Positions 22,235 through 34,439 of a DNA stretch of 64,000 bases are shown piece by piece. Source of the DNA: Hemerocallis citrina (taxonomy: Eukaryota; Streptophyta; Magnoliopsida; Asparagales; Asphodelaceae); assembly GCA_017893485.1 (NCBI GenBank), contig CM030364.1, positions 246,835,818 to 246,899,817 of the forward strand, read 5' to 3'. Both the position numbers and the translations under genes were made by a program. Positions within the stretch are counted from its first letter, which is position 1, and every line of letters begins with the position of its first letter. Under the pieces are notes generated by a model that worked only from the letters and a program-made list of their open reading frames with translations, was not told where the DNA came from and did not search any database.

Positions 22235-23610
22235 TCAACCATTGTATTTTTCATACAAATGAGTTCCATCAATACTAATAATCTGTCTGCAAGAATTAAA
22301 TATTTCAATCGAAACCGTAAATGCCCAAAATACTCTCTTGAATATTTTTTCTCCGGGACCGGATGGAACTTTATCCCAGTGGACATAAGTGTCGGAATTT
22401 GATGCTTTTAGCGCCGATAAAAGAGCAGGCAACTTTGTATAAGCTTCCTCAAACCCTTCGAACAACCTCTCAATAGTTCTCTGTTTTGCTTGCCAAGCCT
22501 TATGGCAAGAAATCTTTTAATTGTATTTAAGCAACACTATCTCGATAATTGCCTTCGGTGTTAATCCTAATTGTGCCTTCACAACATTCAAAATCAAATT
22601 TGAAACCAACTTATAATCAAATTTCCTGTGGTTTTGATTCAATGTGGGATTTAGACATGTATGTAGCCCTCTCAATTTCTTCACTGTAAAATTTGTCTGC
22701 CTTTTTGGAATGATTGCACGAAATCTGCACAAACAATCTGTGTCTACCACATCGGGATTTGCTGGCTGCTCCTCATTTGTATGGAACTTTGGTACCATTT
22801 TTCATTTTATGGAATATACGGTTTTGTTCGACATCACTCTGACGAATTCTTGATGTTCCTTAATGGAAAACATCTTGATCGCATGTTGCACATCATCTTT
22901 GGTTGAAAACTTTTGCCCACTATACATTTCACGTGGGTTGGATGAGCCACATGACTCTTTACCATAGTGATATACCATCACATTGTTAACCTATTCAACC
23001 GATTCAAACTCAGGTACATTTGCACTCGGGAGTTGAGTCAGAGGGGTTGTCCGTTGGACATCATGTTGCAAGTCCTCAACATCATTAACATTATCATCTA
23101 GATGCACTTCTTCTTCATCTTCATTATTTTCTACATCTTCCACCTCTTCTTCATCTTGTTCATCTTCTAATAACTCATTGTTAACAATAGAATGATCGAA
23201 TGATTGAATAATGTTTTCATTATCAACACGAGTGCGTATCAAACTAGAAGTGTGTGCCGACTCATATTCCATGGGATTTTTTCGTGTTGGAATTGTGAAT
23301 ATATTTTCATGTGGAGGCAAAAATCTTGCATGCAATTAAAGAGGATGATTGTGACTCATCTCACGGGCCGACACTTCACGTACGGAGCTTGACTCACGAT
23401 AACATGTGGCCGACCGTTAGAAATCTTGATTTTCTCTATATATGACTCCAGTGCTGTTCAACTAGAGTTCAGATCAAGTGATCTTGCAATCGTGGTAAAA
23501 CGAGTGTCATCATCATCAATAGGCACCGCTATGAAATATTGTCCTTCGCCTTTTCCAGCTGCATACTGAGATATGATTAATACTCCATTCACATTTATCC
23601 CAGTTAGTTA
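22235..23610 (-). pseudogene. MuDR-type MULE transposase, N-terminal part, broken
   Basis: Read on the minus strand. Near 23.6-23.4 kb: AGKGEGQYFIAVPIDDDD and IEKIKISNGRPHVI. Then, in one frame from about 23400 down to 22235, an acidic linker (LLEDEQDEEEVEDVENNEDE), a nucleic-acid-binding region with FTVKKLRGLHTCLN, KAWQAKQRTIE, and the start of the catalytic domain FWAFTVSIEIF...CRQIISIDGTHLYEKYNG, which holds the first catalytic Asp. Stops interrupt this frame near 23336, 22990, 22800 and 22515, and the protein ends just after the first Asp, replaced by hairpin array B. The rest of the DDE domain and any SWIM finger are absent, so the element could not move unaided. Its N-terminal part is clearly related to the fragment at 59.4-60.16 kb. 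Confidence 0.88.
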
Positions 23611-24244
23611 ATTCATAGATATTCTTTACTAGTTCTTGCTTTGTGATATTACGATGGGTCCAAACTATTTCGGTTCAACAACTCTATAACAAGCTCCTAG
23701 CTTTGGGTTTCGAAGTATTTATCCCTCATAATTCATCCAAATAAGAATTTTATAGTCCATACATATACATAAGGGATGAATCCGCGGTTCATTATCCATT
23801 CACACACATAACTTAATTACACTAAAATTTAGCAACCAAATATGAAGTAGGAAAACTGTGCGAATTCTTATGAATCAATCGTTCACAACACCTTAGCTAT
23901 TTTGATTAATGCAAATTCAGTCAAGCAATAATGCAATTTTAATATCTTGGATATTTATGATTTCCTCTAACAGACATTCAATTTATATCGAACATTCACA
24001 AATGTAACCCTCGATAAATCAATTGTAATCCTCGGTTATCAATAATCTCGCCATGAAACAAACTCAAATGTTATAAAGGATAAAGAAGGTAGAGTAGGGG
24101 ATACCTGATATGATGACCCAATTTGGTTGGAGGGTGCCGGCAGCAGCAGCGAGATAGAAAGGATGTGAAGAGGTGGAGGAAGTAAGGTTTTAGAATTTCG
24201 GATTCGGAGGATGATGGAGATGTTGAGGTGAATGCTAGGGTTTT

Positions 24245-24380
24245 TGATGGTTTTTGAGTTTCGGAGTTGGAGTTGGAGAAGAAGAAGAAGAAGAAGTAGA
24301 TGATGATGAAGAAGAAGAAGAAGAAGAAGACGAAGAAGATGAAATAAAATGATGTGTGTAGAGAGAGAGAGAGCCCGCCA
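24245..24380. repeat. GAAGAA / GAGAGA simple repeats
   Basis: A (GAA)n-rich stretch at about 24278-24345 and a short (GA)n at 24360-24374, in what is probably the 5' untranslated side of the MuDR-type pseudogene. The open frame on the minus strand at 24039-24431 is its leucine-rich shadow. Confidence 0.8.
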
Positions 24381-24389
24381 CTTTATTAG

Positions 24390-24809
24390 TGGTCGGGTCC
24401 ACTTGCGGTCGCTAGTGGGAATAACGACCACAATATACTGAGGTAACTATTCCCACTAGCGACCTTAGTTCAAGAGTTTTTTTTTTTCTTTCTACAGAGC
24501 AGTAACTCTCTGGAATTCATTAACTGTCTCAGTATTATTCAAATAAGGTCGCTATTCCCATTAACGACTACACATATGTTGTGGTCGCTAACGGGAATAG
24601 CGACAATAAACAAAGTTCCAAAATTTTTTATTCGAGTGACCGCTATTCCCATTAGCGATATTTGAAAAGAAGATACCGCTAATGAGAATAGACGTCGCAA
24701 CTAAAGTTGCAACAACTAGCTCAAATATGTGAATAGTTTGTAAAGTGGCCTACTTTTACAAATAGTTTCAAAAAGTTGCTTAGTAATGCAAAAAATTCGG
24801 GCGGAGCCA
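24390..24809. repeat. Hairpin array B, right, and MULE terminus
   Basis: Inverted copies of GGTCGCTAGTGGGAATAACG and GGTCGCTATTCCCATTA sit at 24405-24465, 24545-24605 and 24640-24690. The outermost part, read from the right, is GAATTTTTTGCATTACTAAG then CTTTTTGAAACTATTTG. This matches in style the ends of the elements at 58593 and 62853 (GATTTT/GAATTTT..., TTTTTGAAACTAATT). I therefore place the element end at about 24809. No matching left terminus was found. Confidence 0.65.
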
Positions 24810-25510
24810 TAGTTCATAAAAAATGTAGGCCAAGAAATAAAAAAATCTATATAATAAAACACAAAGAAAGCTGGCTCTTCTTCAGTCCCTCAAAAATCAA
24901 AGGTCCAGATCTAATCTCACAAAACATATTTTTCCCCCAAAAGTTTCCCTCCAAAACTCAAATTCAAATCCTCCACCTAAAACAACTCCTATATTTATTT
25001 ATTTTTTTTTTCTCCTTCTCTCTCTCCCTCCCTCTTCTATTCAAAAAATTAAGAAAATAAAAATTTTTAAAATTTTAAAAAAATAAAAAATTTAAAAACT
25101 AAAAAAATTTAAAATTTAAAAACTTTTAAAATAATTCTAAAAAAATCATATAATATGTTTTTTGCTCTATGTTTGTTACTTCAATTAATTTGCTGGACCT
25201 CCAAAACTATTTTATATGATCAAGCAAGGTGTACCATTCCGAAGATGTGCCGTAGGAACGTGTTAACCGGCAAACCTAGTTCTACAATATTATAGAATCT
25301 TACACATGTATGTACATGTCCATAACATAACTGTCTTCATAACATATTACAGTCGGTCCTACCGTAACGGTAAGGACTCCACAATACATCTCCCTCTCAG
25401 TCTAAAAAGGTAATCCCAACCCCTTTTATCTTCTTCTTCTTCTCTTTACCGTATCAAACATTTCATACCCCTCCATAAAATCCCCACCTCTTCTCCTTCC
25501 TCCTCACTCC
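24810..25510. promoter_or_regulatory. Upstream region of the plastid-protein gene
   Basis: AT-rich sequence from 25.05 to 25.2 kb, then a less biased stretch and a C/T-rich leader (25425-25510, TCTTCTTCTTCTTCTC) typical of plant 5' untranslated regions. The start codon at 25511 is in the context CACTCCATGGCC. No single TATA box can be chosen with confidence. The MULE end at about 24809 places a transposon terminus roughly 700 bp upstream of the ATG. Confidence 0.45.
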
Positions 25511-27803
25511 ATGGCCACACTACTCTCCACCAAGGCCGGTAATCTCACCGCCCACCACCACCTCTCCCTCCCCAAACCACCCCCATCCCTCCCTCCTACA
25601 ACGACCCTTCACTTCTCTGCTAGTAAGAGGACAAGTCACGTGGCAAATGCAAGGAGACAAGGCGGGCTGTCATCGAGGACACGGAGGTTGGAGAAGAGGG
25701 AGAAGAGAGGGGAGAAGAAGGGAGGGAGTAGTGTAGTGAAAGAGGAGGAGGAAGGAGAAGATGGGGGCGATTATGAGGAGAGGGTGGTGGCTGTGGAGAT
25801 TGATGGAGGAGGGATGATGGAGTACTCGACGGAGCCGATGCCGAAGCAGGAGGGGTTGGAGCCAGATTTCTGGGAGGGGCCGCAGTGGGACGCTTTCGGG
25901 TTTTTCATCCAGTATTTGTGGGCTTTTGGCATCTTGTTTGGGGTAAGTATTTCCTGGAATTTTTTTAGATATTTTTTCAGAGTTACAAAAGCACTTAGAT
26001 TTTTTCATTTTATTTTATTTTTAAAAGCAGGTTGCATTCCTCGAATTGCGCTTAAGGATGTAGAGTTTGGGGCAAAGTACTTCTACTTAACACTTTGCTC
26101 GCAACACTTTTCAGTACCAGACAAGCAATACCGGACACACTAAAATTTTAGGGTGAGAATAGTGGGGCATATAGGAGAACTAATAAGATGAGATTTTGCC
26201 GTTTTTTAGATTGACTGGCTGGCGGTTAGGTTGTCCCATTTTCATCTCGAACTGTTGTTGTTATATAGGACTAGGTGCGAAATTTCAGACAGTGATTGAT
26301 CATTTGAGTTGAAATGACTAGAGTTATGTCAACTCTAGATTCAGGCAACCTGATTTCAGTACAGGAAGGATTTTGCAGGTTTCTTTTGGTTGTGGGATTG
26401 AAGTTCATGATTCGTAATAAGTTGTGCTCTCATCGACCTTTTGTGGTGAATTGAACTTCAGCTTGAAGCTTTATACCAATTTAAAGTGATATGGTATGAG
26501 GTTGACTGTTGATCACGATATCTGTGAGAACCTTAGGAGGAGTATGTGTCTATAGATGTTCTCATTTGGATGTGAGAAGTGTTCAAGTGACGAAGAGGGG
26601 ATGGACTAATGATGAGGCCATTTTTTGGCAGTCATGTGGTGTGTCCAATTAATGCACACTCTGTTAAAATGGGGCGACAATTGGACAATGTAATTGAATG
26701 ATTTAATACTTAAATCTAACAATATGAGCAATGATCCATGAGAAATATCCAGCAAGAACTTTCTAACGCTTTTCTTGAGGGAAGTTTCTGAAGCTTTAGA
26801 TTGTCGTACTGTCTCATGACTAGTTTTTCACACTTTGGTAAATACGGGAAAGTGAGGAAATATACTGAAGAAAATAGGGGCTTTGATTGCTCTTGGGAGT
26901 AGTAGTAGTAGATATTTTTGTGCACAGAATTGAATTGGAAATCCCATAGGTACAGATGTGTAGTTTATGCTGACTAAATGAAGTAAAAAACCTAGCTGAG
27001 CAACTGAAGATGAATATTTTCTCTTGTAACTTGCCTAACGAATTGTTAGGCAAAACTGTATATTTTTATGTCCTAGATTGTTTCTGTATCTGGCTTATAT
27101 CATTGAGACTTAGATGTTATTTCCATACAGCGACTAATCTGTTTTCCTACTGATTATGAGAAGTGAGAACTGTATTCCAGAACTCCCAGTTTATAAGAAT
27201 ACAAGTGACATCGTTATGTTGCTGCAGTAGTGTCAGTTGAATGACCTTAAATATCAGACATGCACACTGATTTGCATCATGAACCCTTGGCGGTAACATA
27301 CATTTTCTATGTAGCCTATATAAACCGCAATCCATTTATATTTTGATTGGGATGGTTACATCAGACCCTTGGATTTATTGGTTGACTGCACAGATGATCT
27401 AAGATTACAGGAACATGCACAAGTATGGGGAGACACAATAGTGTGATAAACACAAATTTTAGAATACTGCGTAGAAATAGGTTGCATTGCGTCTGACATG
27501 TGGGTCTGAAACTAGTGCCGACACCACTAGGCTTCCAAATAGAAGTGTGTGTGCTTCTTCATAGAATACAAACTTCCATTATACTTTCTAATGATACACT
27601 GAAATGACATAAACCAACCGGTTTTGCAGTTGATTTCTGGTGGAATAGCTGTTGCTACATACAATGAAGGAGCTACAGATTTCAAGCAAACTCCTGCATT
27701 CAAGGAGTCTATGCAATCACGAGAACTGCTCGAAGAACCAGATGCATCAACTGCTGATGTTTTCGAGGCCAATCCAACTGAGAGTGCACCGAGCTTGGAG
27801 TAA
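25511..27803 (+). CDS. Plastid-targeted single-pass membrane protein, two exons
   Basis: The only convincing intact host gene: exon 1 25511-25942 (144 codons), intron 25943-27629, exon 2 27630-27803 (57 codons plus TAA), 201 aa. The donor is GG|GTAAGT and the acceptor TTTTGCAG|TTG, in phase 0. Residues 1-45 are rich in S, T, P and H with few acidic residues, as in a chloroplast transit peptide. A basic stretch (about 50-75) and an acidic stretch (78-90) follow. The motif EPDFWEGPQWDAF (about 117-129) leads into one hydrophobic segment spanning the splice site (FFIQYLWAFGILFG + LISGGIAVATY). The C-terminal tail is acidic (NEGATDFKQTP...PSLE). I recognise this as a conserved plant protein of unknown function, probably in a plastid membrane. 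Without the intron the frame would run on to 26143 with unrelated sequence. No stops or frameshifts interrupt it. Confidence 0.85.
25943..27629 (+). other. Intron of the plastid-protein gene
   Basis: A 1687-nt GT-AG intron between exons in phase 0. No nested gene is supported. The minus-strand frames at 26716-27335 and 27527-27889 are shadows or chance. Confidence 0.85.
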
Positions 27804-28424
27804 TTTTCATAAGGTTTAACACTTGGGATTTGGGTCATTCGTTTACCTTCTTTCATATTCACAGTACAATTGTATGGTTCACGAATCATGGTGCAAAGCC
27901 ATATACCAGGTTTCTGTACTTAATTGTTTATATGCTGTATTCTACCCCTTTTTGGTGAATTCTTAGTTATCTGAATGAATTTCATCTTTGTAAAGGATCA
28001 ATGCTTAAAAAGTTACTTCTAGCTGTGCTTCTCTTTGTATAATGACTTTCAAGTTTTTATCAATTTGCATATCTTGTTCCTTTTCACGTGAATATACTTC
28101 AGAAGATGCATGGTTAGTATCCATGAGAAAGTGAGAAAGAAAAGATGAAACTCAAAATCCTTCACATTACTTTTCCCTTTTAAACTTTGACAGAATCTTC
28201 AACCCTCTTTCCAATCATTCTTAGTTCCTCCTACATACAGGAAACAAAAGTGATGTTTATATTCAAAATATTAGTGAAGTTCTTCTTTGGCCCGCCCATT
28301 TGTTTGCGTAGTAATTGGGAGATTATATCTGCTATCCGAGCAAATGAGCTGCAGTTCGATGAACAAGTTCTTGTCGTGGCTCAACTACTGTTTAGCCCAC
28401 ATCAATCTCAACTGGATCATGTAA
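27804..28424. other. 3' flank of the plastid-protein gene
   Basis: Presumed 3' untranslated region then spacer. No clear AATAAA signal was placed close to the stop. The frame at 28187-28462 has no recognisable content. Confidence 0.4.
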
Positions 28425-28990
28425 TCAGAGAGTTAGGAAATTTTGGTGCAACGGAGGGTTAGAGCGAGAGACGAAAACCAATCACAATGAACAACCAAGC
28501 AACGTAGATCACACCAAGCACACAAGATTTATCCCGGTTCGGTGAACCTAATACGGGGGAGAAATAACTAATACGGGGGAGAAATAACTGAGATGTCATT
28601 TAATTGAGAAGAGATAAGAGTTATAATACTCTCATCAAGAACCTATCCCTCTCTCAAGGTTCACTCGAAGATATTCTGCTGTTTACAATGGAAAACTCTT
28701 ATATAAAATACTACCTCTCACGGAGACCATTACAATGATTTATATAGATCTAGAAAAACACTAGGTTGTAGTCTTTGATCCTTCACCATCTGATATACTC
28801 TGAAGAGAAAGCCGCACGATAGGAGCCGTACAATATTACTTGGAGCACAAACTTGGGCTCAAACAATTCCCCAAGGAACATGCCCATTTGCAGCTATCGC
28901 CCACGTGCAGTCGACTGCTCAAAGTAGCGGTCGACTGCAATGAAGTCGAGACCATCCAGAGAGGGGTTTGATAGTTGCGGTCGACTGTCA
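28425..28990 (-). repeat. Copia 3' LTR copy
   Basis: Aligns by eye with 30.21-30.76 kb. It contains GCAGTCGACTGC and GCGGTCGACTGTCAC. The boundary with the gag-pol remnant is blurred, because the pre-integrase frame seems to run into this copy near 28980. Confidence 0.7.
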
Positions 28991-30195
28991 CAAAGCTTGT
29001 AGAGGTTGTGCTGAACACCCTTCATTTCCTTCATCACCTTACAATGACCTTCTCAAACCGATAGAACTCCACCCCGCACTGTGTACCTGCAACCCCGTGC
29101 TTCCAGAGTTCCTAAGGATATTAGGTTCCATTTCAACAAATGAACATGCATGACCTTCTCCAATGTGAACCCTTTTTCATCTGACATCTCCAACTCAACC
29201 GTCCCCTCACTCACTATGTCATAATTCTCACTAGTCTCCGTCCTCATAGAATGACATGTTGTAGATTTGTAAGTAGAAAACATCTCATTCTCAGAGCAAA
29301 CATGAGAAGAACTACATGAATCAAGAAACCAGTCTGAATTCATATCTTTAGAACTTAAAACAAGAAGACAGTTTAAGTTATCACCTGATTCAGCGGCACT
29401 GACTATGTTGACACACTTTTGATTCAATAACTTGTGACAATTCCTCTTGTAATGCTTTTTTCCTCTACAATGGTGGCAACATACCCTAACTTTACGCACA
29501 CTTTCTCTTCTAATAGAAGTACCCTCCACTGCCATGCAACTCAAAAAAGTAGTCCAAGTTTTTTGAGTTTCCTTTCTAAGTTCATCCTCCTTCAAGTCCT
29601 TGATCACACCTGCCACCGGGAGCTTTTCCTTGGCAGATTTTTCGTGTAGCATGGTGGTTATCAAATGCTTGTCCGAATCTGGCCGTAAATATATCAAGTT
29701 AAAAATTTAATCCTTTTTCTGCTAAGATCATCTGCGTTTATTCTCTTTAATTCAGATAACACCTTATTGAATTTCACTATATAATCATGAAAAGAGGTAC
29801 CTTCCTTCATTGAGAAACGAAACAAAATTATCTTCCAGTACATCCGATCCAATAATAACAATCCCAAATAGTCAATTATGAGCCTCACACACAGACTCGC
29901 TGCACTTTTCTCCTCAAGGAAGTTGCATTTGACTTCGTCTGCCAATAACAGTCAGATTAAACTCAAAGCTTTTAAACAAATCTCATCCAGTTTTTCTTTG
30001 CCATGCTAATTGGCTTTATCGCCACACACGGCTTCTTTTTATCTCCTTCGAGGGCAAGATGCAAGCCCTTTTGAACTAATACGTCGTACATGTCCACCTT
30101 CAAAAGATTAAAGTTGATCTTACCATCAAATTGCTTGATCTTCAGAAAACTATGATTTGTCATATTCACTAAGGAACTCGAGCAACCTTTGCTAT
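28990..30195 (-). pseudogene. Copia gag-protease-preintegrase remnant
   Basis: Three frames on the minus strand. At 30259-29972: gag N-terminal part (FDGKINFNLLKVDMYDVLVQ, KGLHLALEG). At 29945-29694: gag middle (EGTSFHDYIVKFNKVLSELK). At 29697-29053: a CCHC zinc knuckle CHHCRGKKHYKRNC, then the protease region DWFLDSCSSSHVCS, then a GAG-pre-integrase segment (GCRYTVRGGVLSV, onward to VMKEMKGVQHNLYKL). The usual DSG/DTG protease triad reads DSC, and the pieces lie in different frames, so no active polyprotein is made. Confidence 0.85.
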
Positions 30196-30204
30196 GATAC
30201 CAGT

Positions 30205-30870
30205 TGTTAGGGAATTCAGGGAATTTTGACACTGCAAAAAGGTTAGAGTGAGACGACAACCGATCACAATGAACAACTAAGCAATGTAGTCCGCATCAAG
30301 CACAAAAGCACACAAGATTTATCCCGATTCGGCGAACCTAAAGGGGAGAAATAACTGATATATTACTCAACTAGAATATACAAGAGTTACTATACTCTCA
30401 CCAAGAACCTATCTATCTCTCAAGCCTCACTAGAAGATACTATGTTGTTTATAATGGAAAACTCTCAGATGAAGTACTATCTTCTCATGGAGGCCATTAT
30501 ATTATTTGATAGAGATCTAGAGAAACCCTTGGTTGTGCTTGATCCTTTATCATCCGATATACCCTGAAGAGAAAGCGACACATTAGGAGTTGGACGATAT
30601 TACTTGGAGCACAAACTTGGGCTCAAACAATTCTCCAAGGAACATGCACATATGCTGCTATCGCCCACTTGTGGTCGGCTGTTCAAAGTAGCAGTTGACT
30701 GCAATAAAGTTGAGACTATCTAGAGAGGGGGTCTGATTGTTGCGGTCGACTGGCACTTTGGGCAATCAACTGTTACCTACTTCCCTGCCAAACAACAGCT
30801 CTTTCGCCTCATCTTCTTCACTTCAAACCTCTTCTTGCTTTGCCTTATTTTCTTCACATCAAACCTAGTT
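30205..30870 (-). repeat. Copia 5' LTR
   Basis: Plus-strand start TGTTAGGG next to the PBS. It contains CAGTTGACTGC and GCGGTCGACTGGCAC words. The exact right end is uncertain because a second Copia-type LTR begins within a few bases. Confidence 0.7.
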
Positions 30871-31030
30871 TGCAAGATGTTCGGATTGGGGCGTCAACGA
30901 ACACATGTTGTCGCAGCGGAACTAAATAGAGTAATGAGGAAGTCGAAGTAGATGAGACGAATTAATTGAGTAAGCAAGTAGATCCACCAATCTAACACAA
31001 ATACAACGATGATTTATCCCGGTTAGCTTT

Positions 31031-32834
31031 TGTCACGCCCCGCTTCCCAGAATACAGGAACACGGCACGTAACCGAGGCCCAGCGAATGATGCGGATACA
31101 TCATTCATAAGCTGTAAATTTAACTCAACAACAAGATACAATTTCAACCACGATAACATATAAATCACAGCAGGATAACAAAGTACATGAACATTACATG
31201 AACCAACAACTGAAAAGAAACATAGTTACGGGTCAAACACGCCCGGATTACAACAAGATTACATGAATAAAACATAAACTAAAATAACATGAAAATAAAC
31301 AAGACTAGAATCTCTACTCGGCAACACCTTCGGTTAGTTCTCCATCTGGACCTGCAAGTATATTATTACAAGGAAAGAAACAAGTGGTACCCGTTAATGC
31401 AAGTCACGGGCCGCAAGAGAACAAGCTAACGGGACAATATAGAATAAAACAAAAGCAGGAAAGAACAGAGAATCAAGAATCATATGATAGAGCAAATACG
31501 ACATGCAACAGAACAAGAACAAGATATCGTGGAACAAATAGCATGCATGTGAACAAGTAAATAATCTATAGTAACATGTAACATGTAAACGAGTAAGCAA
31601 GTAAACGTGTCAACATGAACGCGTAACATGTAAACAAGTAAACAAGTCATCATAATCATGTAACATGTAAACGGATCATGCAAGTGTACGTGTCATGTCA
31701 TGTCTTTTATTAACCTAACTAGGTAGCACTTCATGCATCCCATACTACATGGTTGCTACTCGCAATCAAGTGAACGTTTAGACTAGTGGTGGATTCTATA
31801 GGTCACGTACTCGGGAATCATGTCATGTCATGTCAAGTCAAGTCAAGTCGAGTCAAGTATATCTTGTATCAAGATACGTGCAATGTGGAACATGTAGTTA
31901 GTGTATCTTGTAACGTGCACATGTAAACCTGTAATTTAGCAAACTTGTAACTTGTAACTTACAAATTTACAGCGAGGAACCACGAGCCCCCGACCGAGTA
32001 CGCTCTTCTATATTGTCCACTACTAAATCTTTTCCCTTTATACCCCGGCTTGTTATCTTTTTATTACAATTACACATGAACAAAAACTACATGCAAGAAC
32101 AAGGACGGGTAACATGGAAAGGGTAACATGACAAGATCAAGTATCAAGACTTAAACGAGGTAGGAAACATATTTCAGGACTTATAGCATATGATGCAACT
32201 AATGACATGCATAACACTTAAACAAGAATAGAGATATTATAACAACATGCAACCTAGGAACAAACAATTCATACACAATATCATGTATAATTATAGGAGT
32301 ATATATGTGTGTCGTGTTCATGCAACGGATATGGAAACAAAGTATTCGTGATCTTGTACGAATACGGGATACGGATTATGTATATCAATTCGACTTATGA
32401 ATGCGAATTGGAGTCAAATAATAATATACTTGCGGTATTTTTACAAAGGCTTGTACTAGACCAATAAAATTTGTACAAGTGACACTTGCCTGTTAGTTGA
32501 TGATGGTGAATTTGAGATAGAATAACGGGATCAGTATCCCGGACAGCAGAACAAGTACAAGATAATTTGTGGCAGCCACGCCAAAGTCCAAAATAGCAAC
32601 TCCCAATAGCAAACGGCAACGACCCCTATCAACCACTCCAAACAGCAACACAACAGCAAAGCTCCCAACAACAACTTCACAAAACAACTCCAAGACAGAG
32701 CAACTCAAACACCAGTATAATACTCCACACAATCCCCAATACAATCCAACACCAATATAATAAATCCGACACCCACACAACAGCAACAAACTCCTATACT
32801 GTTCTCCTTCTTCTTCTTCTCAAATGGCACCCAC

Positions 32835-32876
<42 letters not shown>

Positions 32877-34236
32877 GCGGGAGAGATGTGAGTTGCGATC
32901 GGCGACGGGAGGAGGCGGTAGCGATCGAAGTCGGAGTTCGAGCGAAAGAGTGGAAGCAGCAACGGGCGGAGCTGGTTGAGCGGAGGAGGCTGCGGGAGGG
33001 GAGCAGCGACGGCGGAAGGAGCGCAGGCGCGACTGAGGCGACGGCAGCGACTGGGCGGAGGAAAAGGGCTGCGATCGGTGACGCGCTCGCAAGAGCGGTG
33101 AGCGACTGGAATCTTCGGGAGCGACGAGGAAGGAAGACGACGGCTGGCTAGAGCGGCGGAAGCGGCGGGGCACTGGCGCGACTGGAGGACGAGCGGAGCT
33201 CGAGCGGAAGAAGGAGGGGGGAAGACGACGCTGGTGGTTGTCGAGCGAGATCGAGGGTGAAGTCCGATGCAATGGCGGAAGAGAGCGGAGAAGGAGTGCT
33301 TCGGCAGTAATGGTGAGGGTGGAGCTTCGGGGTCGCGTTAATGGCGACGGGGGAGAAGCGGGTGGCGGAGGCGGAGAGGCTTGACTGTGGATGTCGACTG
33401 AGGTGACAGGGGAGTTCAGCGGCGACGGAGAACTCGGGGATCGAAGTCGAGGCTGGAGGCGAGCTCGGTGGCGGGGGATTCGATGGCGACGACTTCACCG
33501 TGATGGACGAGGTGAGCGGAGGAGGCGCAGTGAAGGCGCCGGCTTGGGTTCGAGAGTCGAACGGGAAGGGAGAGGGAAGAGGAGTTGGGTTTGTTCTGTT
33601 TTGGTTTGTAGAGAACAGAGAGAGGGATGGAGAACGGGGTAGGGATTTTGTAATATAATATAATAAGAAGTTAGTGGGGGTGAAAAGTGGGGCAGTTATC
33701 AGAACATGGGAGAAAGTGCTGGTATGGGTATTGAGGAGTGGGGTGGAGTTGGAGTACGGGACAAAAGTGGGGTGAAAGAATAAATATTGTATGGGGATAG
33801 GTGTATGACAAATCTGTACAATTAATGGGGTCTGGGTCTAGTGGGCTTGGGCTTTAATACTGGGCTAAAAATATTTAAATAAAACAAATAGGATGTAGGG
33901 CTAAATTTTTGGGCTCAACTTAATTTATAATAATAAAATAAAACAGAATATGGAATTTGGGCTTAGAATAACAATTGGGTTTCAAAAAAATACATAATAA
34001 AATCAAAATAAAATTTGGGCTCACATTAATTAGATAATAAAATCAAAATGTAAACTTGGGCTCATATTAACAATTAATAAAACCAAAATACAACTTGGGT
34101 TTACAATAAAGAATTGGGCTCTAAAAATAGTTTAAACAATAAAATCAATTATGGGGAAATAGTTATAAAATACTGAAAATTTAAATACGAAAAAAATACT
34201 TTAAAAAAATACGTATTAATGAAAACAGAGGTTACA
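31031..34236 (-). mobile_element. Gypsy-type solo LTR, 3206 bp, TSD GCTTT
   Basis: Plus-strand ends are TGTCACGCCCCGCTTCCCAG and CAGAGGTTACA, flanked by GCTTT at 31026-31030 and 34237-34241. Orientation is inferred as reverse, because the LTR 3' ends of related elements here read GGGGCG(C/A/T)...ACA. Inside are CATGTAACATGTAAAC-like repeats (31.55-31.7 kb), a short (GA)n at 32838-32872 and a GC-rich block at 32.88-33.64 kb giving overlapping arginine- and serine-rich frames on both strands that are not supported as genes. It is homologous to the LTR at 41.6-45.1 kb. Confidence 0.88.
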
Positions 34237-34439
34237 GCTTTTGCTTAATCTGGGGGGAAATATAGGGAGATCTGATATTCAACTAGAAGAGATTACAAGG
34301 AGTTACTGATTCACTCAATATAAGAAATTAAACTCACTCACCAAGAACTATCTCTCTCTCGAGCCTCTCTTTGCAATAGAGAAAATAATCTATGAAGTAC
34401 TCTACTCTTATAATAGAGGAGTTTACAATATATATAGAA

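Larger units (their letters stand above)
28425..30870 (-). mobile_element. Truncated Copia retrotransposon
   Basis: Minus-strand element. Its right (5') LTR starts at about 30205 on the plus strand as TGTTAGGGAATTCAGGG, with the primer-binding site TGGTATCATAGC immediately inside (plus coordinates 30191-30202). The left (3') LTR-like copy, about 28425-28990, shares long stretches with it (ATCACAATGAACAAC, CACAAGATTTATCCCG, TTGGAGCACAAACTTGGGCT). Between them only gag, protease and pre-integrase remain. Integrase core, reverse transcriptase and RNase H are gone, so it is non-autonomous. Confidence 0.85.

Noticed and set aside
24039..24431. 130-aa leucine-rich minus-strand frame
   Set aside because: Derived from the GAA-type microsatellite read in antisense; lies in the leader of the MuDR-type pseudogene.
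25670..26008. 112-aa minus-strand frame
   Set aside because: Antisense shadow of exon 1 of the plastid-protein gene.
32820..33642. Several 80-150-aa frames, Arg- or Ser-rich
   Set aside because: They overlap on both strands in a GC-rich block inside a solo LTR; composition explains the lack of stops and no domain is visible.
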